A stretch of DNA of 39,616 nucleotides from an uncultured Clostridium sp. (GCA_958442925.1 CAUCIO010000002.1:1-39616); one strand, 5' to 3'; positions 15,145 through 22,257 are shown, numbered from the stretch's first letter. Notes: generated by a model not told the origin, from the sequence alone. Numbers and translations are program-made.

Positions 15145-15429
15145 CTACTTAAACAGCCTTGCAAACAGGGATTCTCCCTGCTTCCTGTGGGCCTCATTTG
15201 AAGAATAAACCAGGCTGTCTACCGTCCCATCTATATCCACCTCACCCTTTTCCAGCGTCAGGCGGCTCACATGAAGGCCTTTTCCCTTGACTGTCAGAAG
15301 CCCCATATCTGTATCCAGCACAATCTGGTTTTCATCGAAAGCCACAACATCCTGAATTCCTGTAACGCTCCCCTTCCCCCGGTTCGTCAAATCCAGGCGG
15401 TGGGGACGGCGGCTTATCTTTTCTTCCAT
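15145..15429 (-). CDS. yabP: Sporulation protein YabP
   Basis: 94 residues of the YabP/YqfC family (HRLDLTNRGKGSVTGIQDVVAFDENQIVLDTDMGLLTVKGKGLHVSRLTLEKGEVDIDG), a small all-beta domain involved in spore coat/cortex assembly in the mother cell. The AGGAGG is 8 nt before the ATG but lies inside a 21-bp hairpin (15435-15480), so translation may depend on where the transcript starts. Confidence 0.92.
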   Translation of the reverse strand: MEEKISRRPHRLDLTNRGKGSVTGIQDVVAFDENQIVLDTDMGLLTVKGKGLHVSRLTLEKGEVDIDGTVDSLVYSSNEAHRKQGESLFARLFK

Positions 15430-15434
15430 GCAAA

Positions 15435-15480
15435 AAACCTCCTGACATATTTAACTACTGTTAAATATATTAGGAGGTTT
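15435..15480 (-). promoter_or_regulatory. Hairpin that is both a terminator and a trap for the yabP ribosome site
   Basis: Arms 15435-15455 and 15460-15480 pair over 21 positions (one mismatch, one G-U) around a 4-nt loop. On the minus strand the distal arm ends AGGAGGTTTTTT, and AGGAGG is the yabP ribosome site, paired to CCTCCT in the proximal arm. The T-run makes it a plausible terminator for rqcP transcripts. Confidence 0.75.
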
Positions 15481-15516
15481 GTCTCTTTATGATATAAACG
15501 TGCGTAAAGCTGCCAT

Positions 15517-15756
15517 TTACAGATATTCAAACATCTCTTTGGCATCTTCCTTGCGGATGGTTTCCTGTACGCTTGTAATGCGCACCTTGACAGATTTGTT
15601 GCCAAAAGCAATCTCTATCACATCCCCGACCTTCACTTCTGCACTGGCTCTCGCCACTTTATCGTTAAGCATCACACGGCCGCTGTCGCAGGCTTCATTG
15701 GCTACGGTCCTTCTCTTAATAATGCGGGATACCTTCAGATACTTGTCCAGACGCAT
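15517..15756 (-). CDS. rqcP: S4-domain RNA-binding protein RqcP (YabO)
   Basis: A 79-residue S4 domain protein (MRLDKYLKVSRIIKRRTVANEACDSGRVMLNDKVA...VKVGDVIEI). In Bacillus RqcP binds stalled 50S-peptidyl-tRNA complexes and works with RqcH in adding poly-alanine tails. The gene order mazG-(hup)-rqcP-yabP matches. The start at 15756 has GGAGACAGGAT before it; upstream in-frame codons run into the 15779-15819 hairpin. Confidence 0.92.
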   Translation of the reverse strand: MRLDKYLKVSRIIKRRTVANEACDSGRVMLNDKVARASAEVKVGDVIEIAFGNKSVKVRITSVQETIRKEDAKEMFEYL

Positions 15757-15778
15757 ATCCTGTCTCCTTTTAATTGGT

Positions 15779-15819
15779 AAATTCCCCCTGGAATGCTTTT
15801 TGCATTCCAGGGGGAATTT
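15779..15819. terminator. Bidirectional terminator hairpin between hup and rqcP
   Basis: A perfect 18-bp stem (15779-15796 with 15802-15819) and 5-nt loop. It lies about 75 nt after the hup stop codon and just upstream of the rqcP ribosome site. Confidence 0.8.
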
Positions 15820-15893
15820 TATTTTGTATGTTTCGAACTGCAAAAATCTTTCCGGTTTCTGAAACCTTCAAAAATTTATCTGCTCTCTTGTGA

Positions 15894-16169
15894 TTATGCG
15901 TTTACCATATCCTTTAAAGCTTTTCCAGCCTTAAACTTTGGTGTCTTGGAAGCTGCGATAGGCATAGTCTCGCCTGTCTTCGGGTTTCTTCCCTCTCTTG
16001 CCGCTCTCTCAGAAACTTCAAATGTACCAAAACCAACTAACTGGATCTTGCCGCCTTTTACTAACTCCTCAGAAACAGCCTCTGTGAAAGCCTTGATTGC
16101 CTTCTCAGCGTCCTTCTTGGAAATCTCTGCCTTCTCGGCTACAGCTGCAATTAACTCTGTCTTGTTCAT
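15894..16169 (-). CDS. hup: HU-family DNA-binding protein
   Basis: 91 residues, normal for HU: MNKTELIAAVAEKAEISKKDAEKAI, then GFGTFEVSERAAREGRNPKTGETMPIAASKTPKFKAGKALKD, the full DNA-binding arm and HU signature. This nucleoid-compacting protein is located between mazG and rqcP. It has its own near-consensus promoter and a leader of about 105 nt, and AGGAGG precedes the ATG. Confidence 0.97.
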   Translation of the reverse strand: MNKTELIAAVAEKAEISKKDAEKAIKAFTEAVSEELVKGGKIQLVGFGTFEVSERAAREGRNPKTGETMPIAASKTPKFKAGKALKDMVNA

Positions 16170-16280
16170 TGATTTATTCCTCCTGCTTCTTCTTATACTG
16201 AGCTTCTACTTGCCATGAAGCCTGAACGGCCAAAACAGCAATATTACTCCTTCAAAAAACCGCTAATTACTTACCTTACA

Positions 16281-16309
16281 TTTATATACATTTATACCTG
16301 CTTTGTCAA
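16281..16309 (-). promoter_or_regulatory. Promoter of hup
   Basis: Minus strand TTGACA (16304-16309), 17-bp spacer, TATAAA (16281-16286). The -35 box overlaps the last codons of mazG. Confidence 0.8.
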
Positions 16310-16761
16310 GTTGTTTTATGGTTTTTTGCCTTTTCAGCCTGTTTTATCCGCTCCCATAAATCGCCTTCGTTTCCATCTGTTTCCGGAAGGTCTCCTCCGA
16401 AGATTTTCGGGTGTCTGCGAACCATTTTCCGGCTGATCCCATCCACGGTATCCTCGAAGGTAAAAAGTCCCTGCTCTTCCGCCATCTGGCAGTAGAACAC
16501 AATCTGAAACAGCAGGTCTCCCAGCTCCTCGCAGAGGTTCTCTGTATCCTGGTTTTTAACTGCCTCCGCCACCTCCCCGGCTTCCTCCAGAACGCAGGGA
16601 ACCATAGTCTCAAAGGTCTGCTTCCTGTCCCAGGGGCAGCCCTCGTCTGAACGGAGAATGCGAAGGATGTCTCTCAAGTCCTCCAGTGTATAGGCATCCG
16701 GGTGTTCTGCTGTAAAGAACTGTTTCAACGTTTTTTGGGTGTCCGCTCCCTTCCCTTTCAT
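16306..16761 (-). CDS. mazG: MazG nucleotide pyrophosphohydrolase
   Basis: A 151-residue all-alpha NTP pyrophosphohydrolase. The MazG core is DEGCPWDRKQTFETMVPCVLEEAGEVAEAV, with metal-binding EEAGE and later EELGDLLFQIVF. It removes noncanonical or excess NTPs. This is the single-domain form, shorter than E. coli MazG. The start at 16761 follows AGGAGG; longer in-frame starts upstream would run through a terminator (16851-16919) and are rejected. Confidence 0.93.
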   Translation of the reverse strand: MKGKGADTQKTLKQFFTAEHPDAYTLEDLRDILRILRSDEGCPWDRKQTFETMVPCVLEEAGEVAEAVKNQDTENLCEELGDLLFQIVFYCQMAEEQGLFTFEDTVDGISRKMVRRHPKIFGGDLPETDGNEGDLWERIKQAEKAKNHKTT

Positions 16762-16850
16762 CTGTCTTCCTCCTTCCGGCCATTCTGGCAATGATTCTAT
16801 TATAGAGGATCCGGAAAGGAGAGTCCAGATAGAAAGGGGGCAGGAAATCA

Positions 16851-16919
16851 AAAAGGGAATGAAATGTTCTTGTAACCAGCTGTGTGTTCTGTCGTTACAG
16901 GAACGTTTCATTCCCTTTT
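16851..16919 (-). terminator. Terminator upstream of mazG
   Basis: Long hairpin: outer arms 16851-16864 and 16906-16919 are exact 14-nt complements, with further pairing GTTC/GAAC and TGTAAC/GTTACA inside, then TTTTT on the minus strand. It starts at the stop codon of the 16919-17386 gene. Confidence 0.88.
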
Positions 16920-17386
16920 CACATATTTAAAAGTGGAAAATCTTCCATATCATTCCCCTGGAACCGTTTAATCCTCTGAAGCAGATGGAGCAGAAGCTGC
17001 ATGTAGGAGGTTACCTGATGCGGAGACGGCGCTCTGTCTTCATTCAGTTCCGGCCATAATTCTCCCTGGCTTCGGATGCCCTGAAGAATATCGCAGAAGC
17101 TGCAGCTTCCGTAGTACACGTAAGTATATACATAATCTTCCACATAGGGCTGATACGTTGAACGGTGCAGAATATAGAGCTCTGCTCCCTGATAGTCTCC
17201 ATCGTCTATGACAACCATCTTCTCCGTATCATAGGGCGCATGCTTCAGGTCTGGATTGATCACCACTCGAAACAGCAGTTTAACCAGGGCCTGATAGCTT
17301 CCCAGCTCTTTCTGGCGGCAAGTTTCAAGATATGCTTTAAGCTCTCCCTTATGCCGTTCCCAGGAATCTACAAAATCTTTTTCCAT
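16919..17386 (-). CDS. Conserved hypothetical protein
   Basis: A 155-residue soluble protein with the pattern VVIDDGDYQGAELYILHRSTYQPYVEDYVYTYVYYGSCSFCDILQGI. I recall this signature (IDDGxYQGT...YGSCSxCDxL) from a widespread family of unknown function in chromosomes, plasmids and phages. Two close cysteines (SCSFC) might bind metal or form a disulfide. It is a single-gene unit with a strong terminator directly after the stop and a degenerate tRNA upstream, so it could be part of mobile DNA. No ribosome site better than GAGGGAAG is seen. Confidence 0.78.
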   Translation of the reverse strand: MEKDFVDSWERHKGELKAYLETCRQKELGSYQALVKLLFRVVINPDLKHAPYDTEKMVVIDDGDYQGAELYILHRSTYQPYVEDYVYTYVYYGSCSFCDILQGIRSQGELWPELNEDRAPSPHQVTSYMQLLLHLLQRIKRFQGNDMEDFPLLNM

Positions 17387-17604
17387 ACGTCTTCCCTCTC
17401 AATTCTGTTAAAAGCCTGCAATGCAGCCGCGAGGAATCCCTCAAGTCAATCAGCCAGCGCTTCCAACCTTATCCGCGGATTTCAGCATCTCTCAGATGCC
17501 TGCGTCCAAAATCACAGTTTCTCAATCGTAAGTATTCGTTACTGCATGTTCAAATAAACGGACTCGTTTTTTTACTCTCGTTTTCACACCATATCGTTCC
17601 TTGT
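17387..17604. other. Noncoding stretch with short inverted repeats
   Basis: I see no gene here. On the minus strand there is a GCATCTgagAGATGC hairpin (near 17487-17501), a CTGCA/TGCAG palindrome (near 17420) and ATCCGCGGAT (near 17471-17480). The stretch lies between the degenerate tRNA-Lys and the start of the 16919-17386 gene and may be its leader or an interspersed repeat. Confidence 0.4.
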
Positions 17605-17676
17605 TCTACACGGGGGGATTCGAACCCTCCAACCTAGAAGTTAAAAGCTTCTTGCTCTTCCATTGGGCTAGTATAG
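17605..17676 (-). pseudogene. Degenerate tRNA-Lys (UUU)
   Basis: The anticodon arm is perfect (AGAAG-CTTTTAA-CTTCT, anticodon TTT) and the T-loop TTCGAAT is canonical. The acceptor stem, however, can form only six pairs (one nucleotide missing opposite C66, one G-U), the D stem has a C-A mismatch at its third pair and the T stem has an A-C mismatch. No CCA is encoded and no promoter is obvious. It is likely a decayed tRNA or an integration remnant. A weakly functional tRNA is possible. Confidence 0.6.
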
Positions 17677-17762
17677 AGTGATCAGGCAGAAAGGGCTGCC
17701 TGCCCCGTTTCCCTGCCGCGCAGGGGGCTGAGTACGAGGTTTTCGCATTGCAGGCCATTATG

Positions 17763-18476
17763 TTACAGCTCAATCATGGTGGTTGCGTTGGAAATCTTCA
17801 GCTTCGTATTAAGCTCTGCCATCATGGCTTCCCGATTCTGCCTGATTTCCTGGAGCTTTCTGTGAATCTCCAGGGGATCCTGCAGTTCTGTGGTATTTTC
17901 CTTTACATAGGTATCTACCACCTTTAAGGCGGTGCTGTCGTCTTTTCCGCGGGTCTCTTTTCCCAGAATCTCCTTCCTCATTTCAGACGCATTTTTTTCC
18001 AAATCGGCGTTTCTGTCGCGGACTTCCTTCAATATGGTTTCATACTGATTCTCCATAATTTCTGTTAATCTGCGCTCAAAATCGCTGTAAATCTGGTCAT
18101 CGTCGTCATTCTGCGGCAGGCTGAACCTGCCTGTCCGATTAAACAAAGGATGGCGGCTCTGGCGCAGCCTGTTTCTCATGGCAATGGCGGCCGTCACTGT
18201 GAGCTTTCCAAAAGAGGTTTCAATCACAGTTTCTGAATTGGACTGGACAATCGCCGCTTCCAGCCGATCATAGTAATGAATCTGATCCCAGATGGACTGC
18301 CATGTGCTTTTTACTTCCTCTGAAAATGCTTCCGGCGTCTTCCTGTACAGAAACGTATTTTCTTCATTGCTTTTCTTGCAGTCAATCAGATGAGCTGCCT
18401 CTATTTTCTGAAACAATTTTTTGCGGAGCAAATCTCTTCTGTCCAATGCTTCGCTGATCGTAATTTTCTCTCCCAT
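17763..18476 (-). CDS. Hypothetical coiled-coil protein
   Basis: 237 residues, highly charged and mostly helical. It opens with EALDRRDLLRKKLFQKIEAA, has a middle segment ETSFGKLTVTAAIAMRNRLR, a long coiled coil (about 130-175), and ends LQEIRQNREAMMAELNTKLKISNATTMIEL. The heptad layout and the NATT/NWTT-type ending recall small coiled-coil proteins of the DIP1984 sort, but I cannot assign a family. No membrane segment is seen. GGAGGGAGACAG precedes the ATG. It is divergent from the Thg1 operon and shares the 18570-18590 dyad, so the two are probably co-regulated. Confidence 0.75.
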   Translation of the reverse strand: MGEKITISEALDRRDLLRKKLFQKIEAAHLIDCKKSNEENTFLYRKTPEAFSEEVKSTWQSIWDQIHYYDRLEAAIVQSNSETVIETSFGKLTVTAAIAMRNRLRQSRHPLFNRTGRFSLPQNDDDDQIYSDFERRLTEIMENQYETILKEVRDRNADLEKNASEMRKEILGKETRGKDDSTALKVVDTYVKENTTELQDPLEIHRKLQEIRQNREAMMAELNTKLKISNATTMIEL

Positions 18477-18569
18477 CTGTCTCCCTCCTTCTGATATCTG
18501 AATCGTTCAAAGAATCGTGTCTTATGGCGTTTATTATAAAAAGGATTCCTGCTTTTTTCCACCAATTGA

Positions 18570-18590
18570 TTTGGACGGTTACCTTCCAAA
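18570..18590. promoter_or_regulatory. Putative operator, site A (TTTGGA-N9-TCCAAA)
   Basis: A perfect 6-bp dyad with a 9-bp centre between the divergent promoters of the coiled-coil gene (minus -10 TATAAT at about 18533-18538) and the Thg1 operon (-35 at 18599). On the minus strand the centre reads AGGTAACCG, close to the ParA-operon site (AGGTATATG). Confidence 0.65.
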
Positions 18591-18598
18591 CGGGCTCA

Positions 18599-18639
18599 TT
18601 GAATCTGCCTCTCCAGTCTTTTATACTGAATGTATAAAA
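18599..18639 (+). promoter_or_regulatory. Promoter of the Thg1 operon with an inverted repeat on the -10 box
   Basis: TTGAAT (18599-18604), 17-bp spacer, TATACT (18622-18627). The -10 box lies inside an 8-bp inverted repeat, TTTTATAC (18619-18626) with GTATAAAA (18632-18639), 5 bp apart. A second small hairpin (CAGCGCC/GGCGCTG, 18640-18662) sits just before the ribosome site. Confidence 0.65.
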
Positions 18640-18686
18640 CAGCGCCGATACCCATGGCGCTGCCATAACAGAGGAGGAAAATCACG

Positions 18687-19502
18687 GTGATTAATGACGA
18701 AATTGGAACCAGAATGAAGCACTATTATGAAGAAATCCCTAAAATCCGCCTGGTACGGAGGACTCCTGTCTGCATCAGACTGGACGGAAAAGCGTTTCAC
18801 ACCTTCACCCGCGGCCTGAAACGGCCCTTTGACGATATCCTGATCCACACCATGCAGGATACTATGAAATACTTATGCGAACATATCCAGGGATCTGTGT
18901 TCGGCTACACTCAGTCCGACGAAATCAGCCTGCTTCTGGTGGATTATAAAAAGCTGAATTCTGACGCCTGGTTTGATTATGAAGTCCAGAAAATGTGCAG
19001 CATTTCTGCCAGTATGGCTACCCTGGCTTTCTGCCAGAATTTCTCCAGAAGAGTCCGGGAATATGAGGCAGAAGCGGATTCTCACAGCGCATCAGGGGAG
19101 CTTCCGCCTGAAGAGGAGGCATACCGCAGAACGCTTCTGCGCGCCATGGAAAAAGGCGCCTTATTTGACGCCAGATGCTTTAACATTCCGAAGGAGGAGG
19201 CAGCCAACCTGCTGTACTGGCGGCAACTGGACGCCCGCAGAAACTCCATCCTGATGGTAGGGCAGGCGCATTTTTCAGCCAAACAGCTCCATAAAAAATC
19301 CTGCAGAACTATTCAGGAAATGCTTGCAGAGGACGGGATAATCTGGGAGGATCTTCCTGTACACAAAAAATACGGAAGCTGCTGCGTCAAAACACAGCAG
19401 GAGGCAGAAAAAGCCGTCTGGTTCATAGATGAAGAAATCCCTGTATTTAAGGATGACAGAAATTATATTGAACAGTGGATTTATGTGGGAGAGGACAATT
19501 AG
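18687..19502 (+). CDS. Thg1-like 3'-5' RNA polymerase (tRNAHis guanylyltransferase superfamily)
   Basis: 271 residues. The Thg1 palm domain is clear: CIRLDGKAFHTFTRG with metal-binding Asp33, then FGYTQSDEISLLL with Asp78-Glu79. Family members add nucleotides to the 5' end of RNA in the 3'-to-5' direction. Bacterial Thg1-like proteins usually repair 5'-truncated tRNAs by templated addition rather than add G-1 to tRNA-His. It starts at GTG (18687), with GAGGAGG 9 nt upstream. It is the first gene of an operon with a metallophosphoesterase (2-nt gap) and a HipA-like kinase, which suggests RNA repair coupled to phosphate-end processing or toxicity control. The gene is sporadic in bacteria, so transfer is likely. 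Confidence 0.88.
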   Translation: MINDEIGTRMKHYYEEIPKIRLVRRTPVCIRLDGKAFHTFTRGLKRPFDDILIHTMQDTMKYLCEHIQGSVFGYTQSDEISLLLVDYKKLNSDAWFDYEVQKMCSISASMATLAFCQNFSRRVREYEAEADSHSASGELPPEEEAYRRTLLRAMEKGALFDARCFNIPKEEAANLLYWRQLDARRNSILMVGQAHFSAKQLHKKSCRTIQEMLAEDGIIWEDLPVHKKYGSCCVKTQQEAEKAVWFIDEEIPVFKDDRNYIEQWIYVGEDN

Positions 19503-19504
19503 CA

Positions 19505-20266
19505 ATGGGAGTTTATATAACAGGAGATACACACGGAAACTGCCAGAGAATCATAGAGTACGCACAGGAACACTGCCTGGACGCCCACGATACGGTCATC
19601 GTAGCAGGCGATTTCGGATGCATCTGGGACGGTTCTATGGAAGAAGCACGTCGGCTGGATTATCTGAGTGAATCGCTGGACTGCCGTCTGGCTTTCGTCT
19701 CAGGCAACCATGAAAACTTTGATGTTCTCGAGAAAAGATACGCTGGTTTTTACAGTACGTGGGCAGGAGGACGGGTGCAGAACATCCGCTCCAATATCAC
19801 CCATCTGCTGAGGGGAGAGATGTTCTGCATTGACGGAAAGCGGATTTTCACCTTTGGCGGAGCCAAGAGCACCGATATCAGCGACGGGCTGCTGCAGTCA
19901 GACGATGCAGAAAAACTGATAAAAGAAGTTCTGGAGCTGGAACGGCAGGGAAAGCAGCTGTACCGCATCGCCCACTACGACTGGTGGGAGCAGGAAATGC
20001 CCTCGGAAGAAGAGATGAAAAAGGGAATTTCCTGCCTGGAGCAGCATAACTGGGAGACAGACTTTGTCATTACCCACTGCTGCCCCAGCAGTATTCAGGC
20101 CTATTTTTCCCTGGGACTTTACCAGCCAGATAAGCTGACGGACTATTTTCAGGTGATTTCTGAAAAGCTTCGCTTTAAACGGTGGTATTTCGGCCACTAT
20201 CATCAGGATAAGGCAGTCAGCGATCAGTTTCACATGGTGTATCAGAACATCTGCAGAATTGCCTGA
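19505..20266 (+). CDS. Calcineurin-like metallophosphoesterase
   Basis: 253 residues. The metal-site motifs are in order: GDTHG (7-11), GDFG (35-38), GNHEN (67-71), then ITHCCPSS and GHYHQD. These proteins hydrolyse phosphomono- or diesters (nucleotides, RNA ends, proteins). The central insertion YDWWEQEMPSEEEMKKG looks specific to phage- and island-associated relatives. The ATG at 19505 comes 2 nt after the Thg1 stop and has AGAGG upstream. With Thg1 and a kinase it may process RNA 5' ends or reverse phosphorylation. The substrate is unknown. Confidence 0.88.
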   Translation: MGVYITGDTHGNCQRIIEYAQEHCLDAHDTVIVAGDFGCIWDGSMEEARRLDYLSESLDCRLAFVSGNHENFDVLEKRYAGFYSTWAGGRVQNIRSNITHLLRGEMFCIDGKRIFTFGGAKSTDISDGLLQSDDAEKLIKEVLELERQGKQLYRIAHYDWWEQEMPSEEEMKKGISCLEQHNWETDFVITHCCPSSIQAYFSLGLYQPDKLTDYFQVISEKLRFKRWYFGHYHQDKAVSDQFHMVYQNICRIA

Positions 20267-20280
20267 AAGGAAGGGAAGCT

Positions 20281-21420
20281 ATGCTATTTTTAATGAACCG
20301 GGATGAAATAATTGCGGTTTTTGAAAAAAAGGATTCTTCCTATCTCCTGCTTGGTAACAAAAAAGAAGGAATGCCCATCGGTTTTCAGACGCTGGAAAAC
20401 TGGCTGAAGCGCAGAAACAGCGCAAGCCACAACGGATATCTGTACTCTCTCCTGGAAAAATGCGGCTGCAATAATGAGAACGAATTCCTGTCTCTCACCC
20501 ATGCCGCCAGCCTAAACGATACCTTCTGGGTATCAAACGGAACGGAATTACTCGGCTGGGACGATGTCTCCCCTTATCGGAATTCCTTCAGCGAGCCGGT
20601 CTCGAAACTGGCGTTTGAGGGAACCGGGGATTTTGAAGAGGCTGTGATTATTTCCGATTCAAAAGACTGCTTTCCAGATCTAAGCACAGAGGGCAGCTTC
20701 CGGAAATGCTGGAAAAGAGAAGGCGGGGAAATTTTCTTATACAAACAGGGCGAATCCGGCGCGCGGAACGTAGGGCTGGAACCTTACTCTGAGGTTCTGG
20801 CCGCCGAACTGGCGCAAAAAATCTGCCGGAATGCCGTTTCCTATGAGCTGGCCGAATTGTACGGCAAAACAGCGTCTAAATGCCGCCTGTTCACCAGCGA
20901 ACAGTATGGATATGCGCCCATGTTTCGATTCTATCCGGACGGAGCTTCCGTGGAAGAGCTCATCCGTTTTTATCATCATATAGGATCAGAAGACGCGTTC
21001 CGGCGTATGCTGGTTCTGGACGCACTGACGTTCCAGCTGGATCGCCATATGGGCAATTACGGCGTATTAGTAGACAATGCTTCCCAGAAAATCCTGGGTA
21101 TGGCCCCTGTCTTCGACCTGAATCTGGCCTGTCTGCCCTATGTGGAGCAGGAGGAATTCTCTGTCATTGGACGAAAGCTGTCAGACTACGGTCCCCGCAT
21201 CGGAGATGATTTCCTCCGCGTCGGGCAGGAAGCAATGACGCCTGCCATCCGGGCAGATCTGGCCGCTTTAACTGGTTTTGAATTTACCTTCCGCGGAGAC
21301 GAACGTTTTTCTCCTGAACGGGTCAAATGGCTGGAACAGATGATTAACCGGCAGCTTCACGGCCTCCTGAGCCAGAAAGTTCTGTATACAAAAGATATTT
21401 TTATGCCCGAATCATTTTAA
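20281..21420 (+). CDS. HipA-like serine/threonine kinase domain protein
   Basis: 379 residues. The N-terminal 115 residues carry the signature LSLTHAASLNDTFWV...LLGWDDVSPYRNSFS, found in Firmicute HipA-domain proteins. The kinase core follows, with an ATP-site Lys155 (IFLYKQG), catalytic loop LDALTFQLDRHMGN (Asp254, Asn259) and the metal Asp279 in APVFDLN. HipA kinases phosphorylate targets such as GltX to stop growth. No HipB-type antitoxin lies next to it, so the Thg1 or phosphoesterase partner may take that role. GGAAGGG precedes the ATG, 14 nt after the phosphoesterase stop. Confidence 0.86.
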   Translation: MLFLMNRDEIIAVFEKKDSSYLLLGNKKEGMPIGFQTLENWLKRRNSASHNGYLYSLLEKCGCNNENEFLSLTHAASLNDTFWVSNGTELLGWDDVSPYRNSFSEPVSKLAFEGTGDFEEAVIISDSKDCFPDLSTEGSFRKCWKREGGEIFLYKQGESGARNVGLEPYSEVLAAELAQKICRNAVSYELAELYGKTASKCRLFTSEQYGYAPMFRFYPDGASVEELIRFYHHIGSEDAFRRMLVLDALTFQLDRHMGNYGVLVDNASQKILGMAPVFDLNLACLPYVEQEEFSVIGRKLSDYGPRIGDDFLRVGQEAMTPAIRADLAALTGFEFTFRGDERFSPERVKWLEQMINRQLHGLLSQKVLYTKDIFMPESF

Positions 21421-21430
21421 TACAACGTGT

Positions 21431-21496
21431 AAAATTTCCTCCATCTGCAGATACTATTTCCAAAAAATGAAAATGTATCGCATGGAGGAATTTTTT
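21431..21496 (+). terminator. Probable terminator of the Thg1 operon
   Basis: TTCCTCCAT (to 21444) pairs with ATGGAGGAA (21482-21490), with an inner GATAC/GTATC pairing, followed by six T. The distal arm is also part of a copy of the spoVT ribosome-site region, so the structure may serve two roles. Confidence 0.55.
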
Positions 21497-21498
21497 AT

Positions 21499-21537
21499 AT
21501 GAAAGCTGCAGGTTTTAATGGTTTATTAAAAAATTAA
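21499..21537 (+). other. 12-codon mini-ORF, duplicated spoVT start
   Basis: GGAGG and ATG AAA GC at 21484-21505 repeat the spoVT start region (21695-21715) almost exactly, apart from one extra T. The reading frame MKAAGFNGLLKN then stops. It may be a vestige of a duplicated spoVT 5' end or a short leader peptide. Confidence 0.45.
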
Positions 21538-21540
21538 TCT

Positions 21541-21606
21541 ATTAGCTTTTTAGTTGATGTATTAGTTGGTGTATTAGCTTTTAGTTGATGAATCAGTTGA
21601 TGTATT
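21541..21606. repeat. Two tandem ~32-bp imperfect direct repeats upstream of spoVT
   Basis: Units 21541-21572 and 21573-21606 both start ATTAGCTTTT(T)AGTTGATG and continue with further AGTTGATGTATT-like segments. They lie in the 288-bp gap between the HipA-like gene and spoVT. Confidence 0.65.
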
Positions 21607-21708
21607 CCCGCGGATAAATGCATAAAATCCTTCGCTTTTACAGATACTACATGTACTGACAGAAATAAGCAGTTCACGAAGAAGTTTGTAAAACGGAGGA
21701 ATTTTTAT

Positions 21709-22257
21709 ATGAAAGCGACTGGAATTGTAAGAAGAATCGATGATTTAGGGCGGGTAGTCATTCCCAAAGAAATACGGCGGACTCTTCGCCTTCACGAAGG
21801 AACGCCGTTAGAGATCTTCACGGATCGGGAGGGGGAAATTATACTAAAAAAATACTCTCCCATGATGGAACTGACCGCCTTCTCCTCCCAGTACGCGGAG
21901 GCCATGGCCCAGAGCACCGGCCTGATGGTCTGCATCACAGACAGAGATCAGGTCATCGCCGTATCAGGCGGACCCAGAAAGGACTATCTGCAAAAATCCA
22001 TCAGCCGCCAGTTGGAAGTCCTGATTGGCGAGCGCCAGATTGTGACAGCCGGGAAGGACGACAGAGGCTTTATCCCCATCACCCCAGACGAGCTGGAGGG
22101 AGCTACCGCTCAGGTCGTTGTCCCGATTATCTGCGAGGGAGATGCCATCGGCTCCGTCATCCTGTTAAGCAGAGAACCAAGGGTAAAATTCTCTGAAACA
22201 GAGCTGAAGCTGGCCTCCACAGCCGCCGGATTCCTGGGAAGGCAGATGGAAGGGTAA
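21709..22257 (+). CDS. spoVT: Stage V sporulation protein T
   Basis: 182 residues. The N-terminal AbrB-type swapped-hairpin DNA-binding domain is MKATGIVRRIDDLGRVVIPKEIRRTLRLHEGTPLEIFTDREGEIILKKY, followed by a GAF-like C-terminal domain (about 56-182). SpoVT tunes sigma-G-dependent gene expression in the forespore. The family length is normal. CGGAGG lies 11 nt before the ATG. In Bacillus spoVT neighbours mazG; here they are separated by the accessory genes at 16.9-21.4 kb. Confidence 0.96.
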   Translation: MKATGIVRRIDDLGRVVIPKEIRRTLRLHEGTPLEIFTDREGEIILKKYSPMMELTAFSSQYAEAMAQSTGLMVCITDRDQVIAVSGGPRKDYLQKSISRQLEVLIGERQIVTAGKDDRGFIPITPDELEGATAQVVVPIICEGDAIGSVILLSREPRVKFSETELKLASTAAGFLGRQMEG

